A stretch of DNA of 25,407 bases from Pleurotus djamor (lineage: Eukaryota > Basidiomycota > Agaricomycetes > Agaricales > Pleurotaceae): assembly GCA_029747585.1 (NCBI GenBank), contig JAPEVF010000662.1, positions 1 through 25,407 of the forward strand. Direction: 5' to 3'. Shown here one piece after another: positions 18,983 through 25,407 of this stretch. A program made the translations under genes and the position numbers. The notes beneath the pieces are model-generated. The model was given only the letters and a program-made list of their open reading frames with translations, did not search any database and was not told where the DNA came from. How positions within the stretch are numbered: the first letter of the stretch is position 1; each line of letters opens with the position of its first letter.

Positions 18983-21543
18983 ATGCCTCTCCGCTTTCGC
19001 TCTGCCTATCTCAGTGGGAGACCCTTCAGATACGCTGCTCCCCGTCGCCCGGGCTCTCCTTCTTTCTTCACCACCACTACCACACTCCGCGAAAGTGCCC
19101 GACGACCTTCATGGCTCGTCACGTCCGCCTCGCTGCTCGTCGTCTCTAGTGGTCTGGTCGTCGCGTACAGAGAATATCAACCGTTTAGACATGTTGTATT
19201 GGCCTCAGTGCGGTGTTCAAGGGTTGGCGTAGCAGCGATTCTGGGAGTCGTCGATTACAAGGTCACATTCGCCAAGACTTATACTTCGGAGGATGAGCGA
19301 CTCCATGCATACTCGGAATGTCATACTCGTAGTGCAAAGAGAGTGCTACAAGCACTTCTTGCGAATGGAGGTCTGTGTCATGGGCCTTGATATAGTAAAC
19401 AAGTCTTCTCACTATTATCCTAGGCATCTTCATAAAACTTGGGCAACATATGTCATCACTGTATGTCATTCGTCCATGAGATCAGTGGATACTGACCGAG
19501 GGAAACCCGTAACCCAGAGCGGTCTTGCCAACGGAATGGACCACTACGATGCGACCGCTCCAAGACCAGTGCGAACCCACGCCATACGAAGGCATCGAGG
19601 CTTTATTCGTGTCCGACATGGGCAAGCCCATCCCCGAGATATTTGAGGACTTTGATGCGAGACCTATCGGTGTGGCGAGCTTGGCACAAGTTCATGTTGG
19701 TCGTCTAAGAGAGACCGGGCAACAGGTTGCTGTCAAGGTGAATAGCCCTATTTTCAGAGGTGTATCTCAAGCCGACATGGATTAGCTTCAACATCCTCAT
19801 CTCGCCGAGTTTTGTGATATTGACATGGAGATGGTAGATGTAACTCTCGGTGCGTCGCCGCGATACATACATCTATCTGTCAATGAACGTGCTTATTCGC
19901 TTCGTATCCCTTCTTCTAGGCTGGATCAAACACTGGTTCCCCGAATTTGAATTCACTTGGCTTGGGGTTCGCAACGTCCTTTACTCAGCTTCGAAAATGA
20001 ATCTAACTAGCCTTAGGAAGAAATGCGCACCAACCTACCAAAAGAAATGGATTTCGTCCATGAAGCGAACAACGCTGCGCGTGCTGTGCACGACTTTCGC
20101 AATGTTAAAACCTCACTATACATACCCGAAGTTATCCACGCGTCCAAGCGTGTCCTCATCATGGAATATATCAAGGGCGGACGCGTCGACGACCTGAGAT
20201 TCCTAGCAAAAGCAAATATAGACAGAAACAAAGTGGCTCTCGAGCTCTCCAGAATATTCAACCGGATGGTGTTCATCAACGGTTGGTTCCATGCCGTGAG
20301 TTCAAGCTGCCACCGTCGCTGGATTTACTGTTGACGTATCACTTCTAGGATCCTCACCCTGGTTAGCAAGTATCCTACGATCGTGTGCACCAGCATACCT
20401 AACAATCTTCTCAGGGAATCTTCTAATTCGTCCAGCCCCGCCGTCATCACGCTCACCACACAATTTTGAAATTGTCCTTTTGGATCATGGGCTGTACTTC
20501 GACTTAGACACGCAGCTGCGTATCAATTACAGCAAGCTCTGGCTTTCTCTCATAGCCCCAGCTTCTCCTTCTACCACTGCTGACCGCCGAAAGTTCGCCG
20601 AGCTAGTTGGGAACATTGGGCCAGATCTGGTGAGTCTAATCGAGCACCCCCTTGCATTTTCTCATGCAAGTTCGGTGATGATCATTTCTTGTCTTCTGAT
20701 TGTGTTATAGTATCCCGTCTTCGAGGCAGCTATCACCGGAAGGGCCGCTTTGGAAGGCACCTGGGAAGATGAAGATACTGCTGGTAGGCCACTTGTATCA
20801 CTTGCGTCAATGTGTATGCTTCCAGAACTGATTCGCTTCTGTTGAAGATGCATCCTCCAAACAGTCTACTTTCCAACGTGCTTCTGGTATGATCGATATG
20901 ATGCCACAGACTGAAGCGGAAATGGAAGCTATTCGAAACGCCGTTATCACAAGAGAAGGGTTGCTCCTTTCTGTTTTCGATGTCTTACGGAGGGTACCAC
21001 GGCGTGTCCTCATGGTGTTGAAATTGAACGACTTGACTAGGTATGGTCCGTCCCTCTTCCGTTGATGCCGTTGACGTAATGTTCTTGAGAATAGGCACCT
21101 AGATCATGCCCTAATGACAACCCACTCTAATGTGAGTCGCATCCCTCGGTGATGACGCCCCAGTCTCTTGATCTTCTCTTCGCTGGCCTCGCGTATCAGA
21201 TTCGCATCTTCCTGATTATGGCCAAGTACTGCTCGATTGCTGTCTGGCAGGATGAAAGACGCCGTCTAGTCGAACTCATGCGCGACCAAGGGGTCTTCTC
21301 ATTCACCCTATTACGACAGTATTTTGGTTCTTGGTGGTAAGCTCCTTTCCCTATTTTGGGGAGACGATATCTAAGAACTCGATCGTCCCTTGTAGGCGAT
21401 ATGAAAAACAATACCTGGGCATCACGTATGTTGAGGTTCTGTTGGACATCCAGTCCCGCTTCCATCTTCTTCGTGACTGGACCCGAGGGCTTTTGTCCAC
21501 AGGCTTTGAGGGTGCTCACAATGCCGCTGCCGGCTTGACATGA
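18983..21543 (+). CDS. ABC1/ADCK1-type mitochondrial kinase-like protein (Mcp2-like)
   Basis: Thirteen exons: 18983-19370, 19424-19460, 19518-19737, 19786-19849, 19920-19966, 20017-20295, 20349-20361, 20415-20629, 20711-20783, 20848-21040, 21095-21131, 21200-21336 and 21396-21543; 616 residues. The Arg/Ser-rich start (MPLRFRSAYLSGRPF) is a mitochondrial targeting signal, followed by a hydrophobic segment. Family marks: KxGQ motif at 134-137 (FIKLGQHMSSL), PIGVASLAQVH at about 192-201, Lys215 (VAVK), MEYIKGG, DPHPGN at 346-351 and LLDHG at 371-375. All UbiB-type catalytic elements are kept. PIGVASLAQVH places it in the ADCK1/Mcp2 branch, linked to mitochondrial lipid balance, rather than Coq8. 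Exon 7 is 13 bases and codes for DPHP plus one base. An upstream ATG at 18922 is out of frame. Confidence 0.9.
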
Positions 21544-21673
21544 AGGGGTATGGGTACTAGCGAGTTATACTATTCAATATTAGACACATGGTAATAATAT
21601 ACATAATGACATCAAGAATCGACTATGGTGCTTTCGTTTAAAGGTTTGGGTTTGGCTGCTGGTCGAGCGTGAT

Positions 21674-22272
21674 CTACTTGCCGACCTCATTGAAGTGTCT
21701 ATCGAGGATATCCATGTTTGCTTTGAGGACGTTCCACTGTTGAAATCGTATCAATGATATATACTGAGGCAAATTATATGTCACATACCTGCTCGCGTGA
21801 AAGTGCAATGCCTTTCTTCCCTGGCTTCTCGTCACCAGGAGGACCATAATATTCGCGGATATTGAGGTATGGCACGCCCTTGAATTCGCTTATGCTCGCA
21901 CGCTTTTGCTTGCCCAGCTCAATGAAGGATTCACCGGACATCGTCAAGCCTACATCACCAGGCTTTGTCTAATTCCGTCGCAAACAGTTAATATTGGCAA
22001 CCTAAGGAACGTCCTCGAAACTGACCTTAGGGGGGTCCTTCTTGGGATTATCTTTCTTCGCCTTTTTCGCGCTCTGTTTGGCTGATTTCTCTACTTCTCT
22101 TCCTGAGTCGCTGTCTTCATCGTCAAGGGACTTGCGCTTGTGAGACTTGCGCGACGAGGAGCTTGGAGCGGGCTGAGTTTGCGCCAGGTCCGGGCCCCGG
22201 GGAGTGAGCATTGAGTATTACGCAGTGGTTTTATAACATTACCTCGGGAGAGAAGGTCGGCTTCTTTACCAT
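21674..22272 (-). CDS. SUB1: Transcriptional coactivator Sub1/PC4
   Basis: Four exons: 22272-22243, 22172-22026, 21968-21789 and 21736-21674; 139 residues. The PC4 domain that binds single-stranded DNA covers about 70-139: SFIELGKQKRASISEFKG, LNIREYYG, KPGKKGIALSREQW and MDILDRHF. The N-terminal half is Lys/Ser/Asp-rich, as usual for Sub1. It assists RNA polymerase II initiation and genome stability. I chose the start at 22272 because the ATG has a strong context (GCCATGG), the 10-codon exon ends in GAG with GTAATG, and the join continues into PAPSSSSRKSHKRK. The alternative is ATG 22211 reading straight through (MLTPRGPDLAQ), giving 142 residues. Downstream of the channel gene on the same strand. 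Confidence 0.88.
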
Positions 22273-22556
22273 GGCAGGCAGATGTCCTAGGTGTAGCTTG
22301 AATGGTGGGTGGAGGTAGGGGACAGCGAACACCAACAACTACCAGGAACTCAGCAAAAGAGCTCAGGAGATAATCACGAACTGTCACATCACGTGTTGGT
22401 GACAGCCGAGTGCAATGTCCAAGCAAGTTGAGCAGCTTTGCGTGTCAATATCCTTTTTTTCGATTAGATTGGATGGGTAATCCATATGCAAAAAAAACAG
22501 ATAGCAAGATAGCAACGAGTAACAGATCAGATGTATATTTACGACACAACTCCAAA

Positions 22557-25375
22557 TCATGGACGCTGGGTCATTTCAATATGTTCAGCGGGTGATCGTG
22601 AGGAGGGCACCGGCATCATCACACTGGAAGGCATGCTGGGGACAGAGGTAGCACTGGATGCGCCCGCAGAGGGATTACGGCGGGGATCAGGCATGCGTAA
22701 CTAGCACATGGATAAGCGAATTGACAATCTACAGCATTCGAAAGTCTCTTACCTCATCACCTTCATCGAAGACGTCAGAGGAAGGATCAACTAGATAGTG
22801 AATGTCAGTTGATACAGCGAAGCAGGTGGGGTTCATCAAGTTGTCTCACGTAAGACTGCGTTCTTGTCTCTGAGATGCCATCCTCCAACGGGTACGATGG
22901 ATTCAGGACGAGGTTTTGATTGCTTCTTGAGATCCTCTTGTTGGACTTCTTCCCAAGGGACCTGGGTATACCTTGCAACATCTGGACCAGCATCAGGATT
23001 CCCCTTGGGACCATATATCTTCACATCAGCCAGGGCTGCCTTCAGCGCGCAAATCCACTTGTTACGTCGCTTCGCTAAGAAATCGGAAGGATATAAATGT
23101 CACATAATTCTCATGGGTGAAGGGTCTACCAGCGACGTACACTTCAGCGCGCCTTGTTGGAAGTTACTCTTGTACTTGATGTCCGCGGACAAATTCATTT
23201 TTTCTTGTTCAGGGAAATCTAGGTTTTGGGTAAGGTGTCAGCTATGATGACCACACTGGAAAGGGGTGACTGATGCCTACCAACGACAGACACATCGAAT
23301 ATAGGATGATAGTCCCGCCTTTCCGCGTTCAAGAACACAAGCATCTTCTCTCGAAGTTTCTCCAAATCTTCAAACGTCGCAGCGTAGCTGACACTGAAGG
23401 TGAATGTTTCGGACATCTGTGGACATGCTCAGATGAGCCAATGACATTCGAAGAAGCTTAATGAAGGGTGGAGTCGCACCTGAGGACTTCGCCGGAAATT
23501 TTGAATGAACTATCGGAACGATGTCAGTCCGCTGGCAGTTTAATCACGGCGAATTCCAGCCTACCATGGTGTTCAACGCAACATTTGGAGCCTGGACCAG
23601 GGTACCATTGGAGTCCAAGAACACGGTGCTAAGAAGTCGAATCTCCTTGACTGTGTACGTTCCCTTATCCAATGAAATTCGGTCTCCAACATCAAAGGGG
23701 TGTTTAATGAAGAGAAAGATGATGCTAGTGAGGACTTCTTGCAAACTTCCACCAATGAGCCAACTTAAACCTGTGGACAAATAGGCACGGCAATCAATAT
23801 AAACCAACGCAAAGTGGGTATATCCGACGAACCGAGAATGATGGTGCCAGCTCCAGTGACAAGTGCAACGAGTTGTGTTTCCTGGCCGAGAATTTAAAAA
23901 CCGGGGTGTTTGGGGGAAGTGCGGAGTATGAGCGCACCAAAGCGACAGCGACAATCATGGCCGCGACTACGATATAGACCGTCATAAGGATGTTGTCTAG
24001 CCTGCCCACTGCACTATCCAGATCTTGCATGGAATGTTCGATTGATAATTGCTCTCGATGGAATTCCCTGATCTAATTGAATGAGTTGAACGCTTAGACT
24101 AAGACAGCACCCACATGCAAGCCATTTCAACTTCGTCCCTTGTGGCATCGCCGTTGCTGTCCTAGAAGGATTGAGTACCTTGGCGAGATAAGACGAAACT
24201 CTAAAGGACTATATTTACCTTATCGAATAGGGCAAATGCTTTCTCCGCTTCCTCGCGACTGGGAAAATACCGCTGTATATCCTCCACTAGGATGTACTCG
24301 GAACCCTTTTTGGTAAACGAATAAAACAACCGGCGAGCAAGCTATGGAAATAAACCCACGAATCCGATCAGGACATCAACAATGAAGACTCAGGAACGTG
24401 TCCATGGATGACGTACCAAACGGGACTTGTTCGCGGACTCCAACGCTGTCTTGACCATCGCTTGTGGCGAGTTGGGTTGAAGTACAGACCTAGAATCCGA
24501 TCAGCATGTCACACGAAAGCGATGTCAGTGTAAAGAAAGTGGCGTACGTTCCGGCAATTTCGGACGCGACATTACCAAACGCTGTAGTTGTGGTAGTAGC
24601 GGCCATCTTAACACCTTTGAGAGCTTTCTTGAGCAACCGACTGGGGTTGATTGATACATTCTTCGCGTGAGTCTTTTCACGGAAAGTATCTGATCTGTTC
24701 GGAATATCTTGAGAGTGACGATAGAGGGTAACCAGAGTTCGAACGGCGAATTTCTGGTCCGCGATGCGTTCTTATCATGGTGTAAGGCGAACGTCATTAT
24801 AAAAAGGGGAATTGCGACTCACCGGCGTACGATCGTTCGTGGAATTTCCCAGCTATCCACTGTATGGAAAACTTCTCGGCTAGGAGGACCGCTGAGCAGA
24901 CGAAAAACGCGAAAAGGAGTTTAGCAAGTAGGTCCACATTTCTTCGTGCGTTGTCACTCGCGTCTCCACTTTGTCTTCGGTCGATCAGAGGGTTGAACGA
25001 GACCCATACAGTGAGGGTCCATGCGAACAACGCAACATATCTAATGGTAACAAAAATGGATTAATAAAATGGATATAAAGTGAGACCATCACAAACCTGT
25101 GTAAGACTTCCATCCAGTCGATATAACGACGCGTTCCAACGGCCACAACACCGATGGTTGTCCGTACAACCACAGGAACGATTCGACTGCAACATAGAGA
25201 TCAGGATGGTCTGCTAGAGAACATCTAAGAAAAACACATACGCGACTGCCAACGCGCCCCACCAACCTATATTGATGACTTGATGAGAGATTCACGTTCC
25301 ATAGTGACAAAATCTCGCACCTGCCCATACAACAGTGAGCCAAATGCTCCACCATATTAGCTTGACGTTCCATAT
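22557..25375 (-). CDS. EF-hand MscS-family mechanosensitive channel, 5' end missing
   Basis: Seventeen exons seen: 25375-25321, 25266-25242, 25186-25097, 25040-24823, 24770-24548, 24489-24417, 24341-24219, 24161-24115, 24067-23938, 23881-23833, 23770-23565, 23509-23480, 23416-23281, 23218-23141, 23074-22850, 22790-22753 and 22700-22557, giving 629 residues; the N-terminus lies beyond the right edge. Several membrane helices come first (WWSIWLTVVW, VPVVVRTTIGVVAV, FAWTLTVWV, LLFAFFVCSAVLL). An EF-hand follows, with loop DKDSNGDATRDE. The MscS pore and beta domain follow: LVALVTGAGTIILGLSWLIGG, EVLTSIIFLFIKHPFDVGDRI, QAPNVALNTM. The Ser/Pro-rich tail ends in EMTQRP. Fission yeast relatives Msy1 and Msy2 are ER channels that limit calcium during osmotic shock. 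The EF-hand before the pore is the mark of that group. Confidence 0.88.
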
Positions 25376-25407
25376 CTATTATGTGATGAGAAGGTGGTGA
25401 CTCGGTC

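Noticed and set aside
18922..19149. Upstream ATG at 18922 as the ABC1 kinase start
   Set aside because: Its frame differs from the kinase frame and ends without a domain; the ATG at 18983 leads straight into a mitochondrial targeting sequence and the kinase.

Overview
The window is nuclear DNA of a filamentous basidiomycete, most likely an Agaricomycete (mushroom-forming fungus). Genes lie close together on both strands and are cut by many short introns (46-82 bases where both ends are inside the window). The products are typical fungal housekeeping proteins, plus a seven-helix membrane protein of a type common in mushroom genomes. I assigned exon borders by hand: each junction keeps the frame and restores a recognisable protein family.

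Layout, left to right: (1) a minus-strand serine-rich protein with an RNase H1 N-terminal domain, cut off by the left edge; (2) ATG27, minus; (3) an ataxin-3-type Josephin deubiquitinase, plus, sharing a 192-base divergent promoter with ATG27; (4) a seven-transmembrane protein, minus; (5) a PA-TM-RING ubiquitin ligase, minus; (6) a decayed, tandemly duplicated copy of the front of that ligase (PA domain, no RING), with the duplication also carrying upstream DNA that holds a possible small plus-strand gene; (7) allantoinase, minus; (8) a Yippee zinc protein, plus, divergent from allantoinase; (9) a TBC Rab-GAP of 15 exons, minus; (10) an ADCK1/Mcp2-type ABC1 mitochondrial kinase, plus, divergent from the GAP; (11) the SUB1/PC4 coactivator, minus; (12) an EF-hand MscS channel, minus, cut off by the right edge.

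Several products act in protein turnover or membrane traffic (ATG27, Josephin, the RING ligase, the Rab-GAP), but the rest are unrelated, so I read the order as ordinary fungal gene packing rather than an operon-like system. I saw no CRISPR array, rRNA, tRNA or complete transposon. The parts most worth a second look are the truncated PA-domain paralog and the plus-strand reading frame inside the same duplication, the tiny exons (6, 11, 13 and 13 bases), a GC-AG intron, and short sorting or binding motifs at the C-termini of ATG27 and the Josephin protein. Three ambiguous bases each sit at the edge of a homopolymer.
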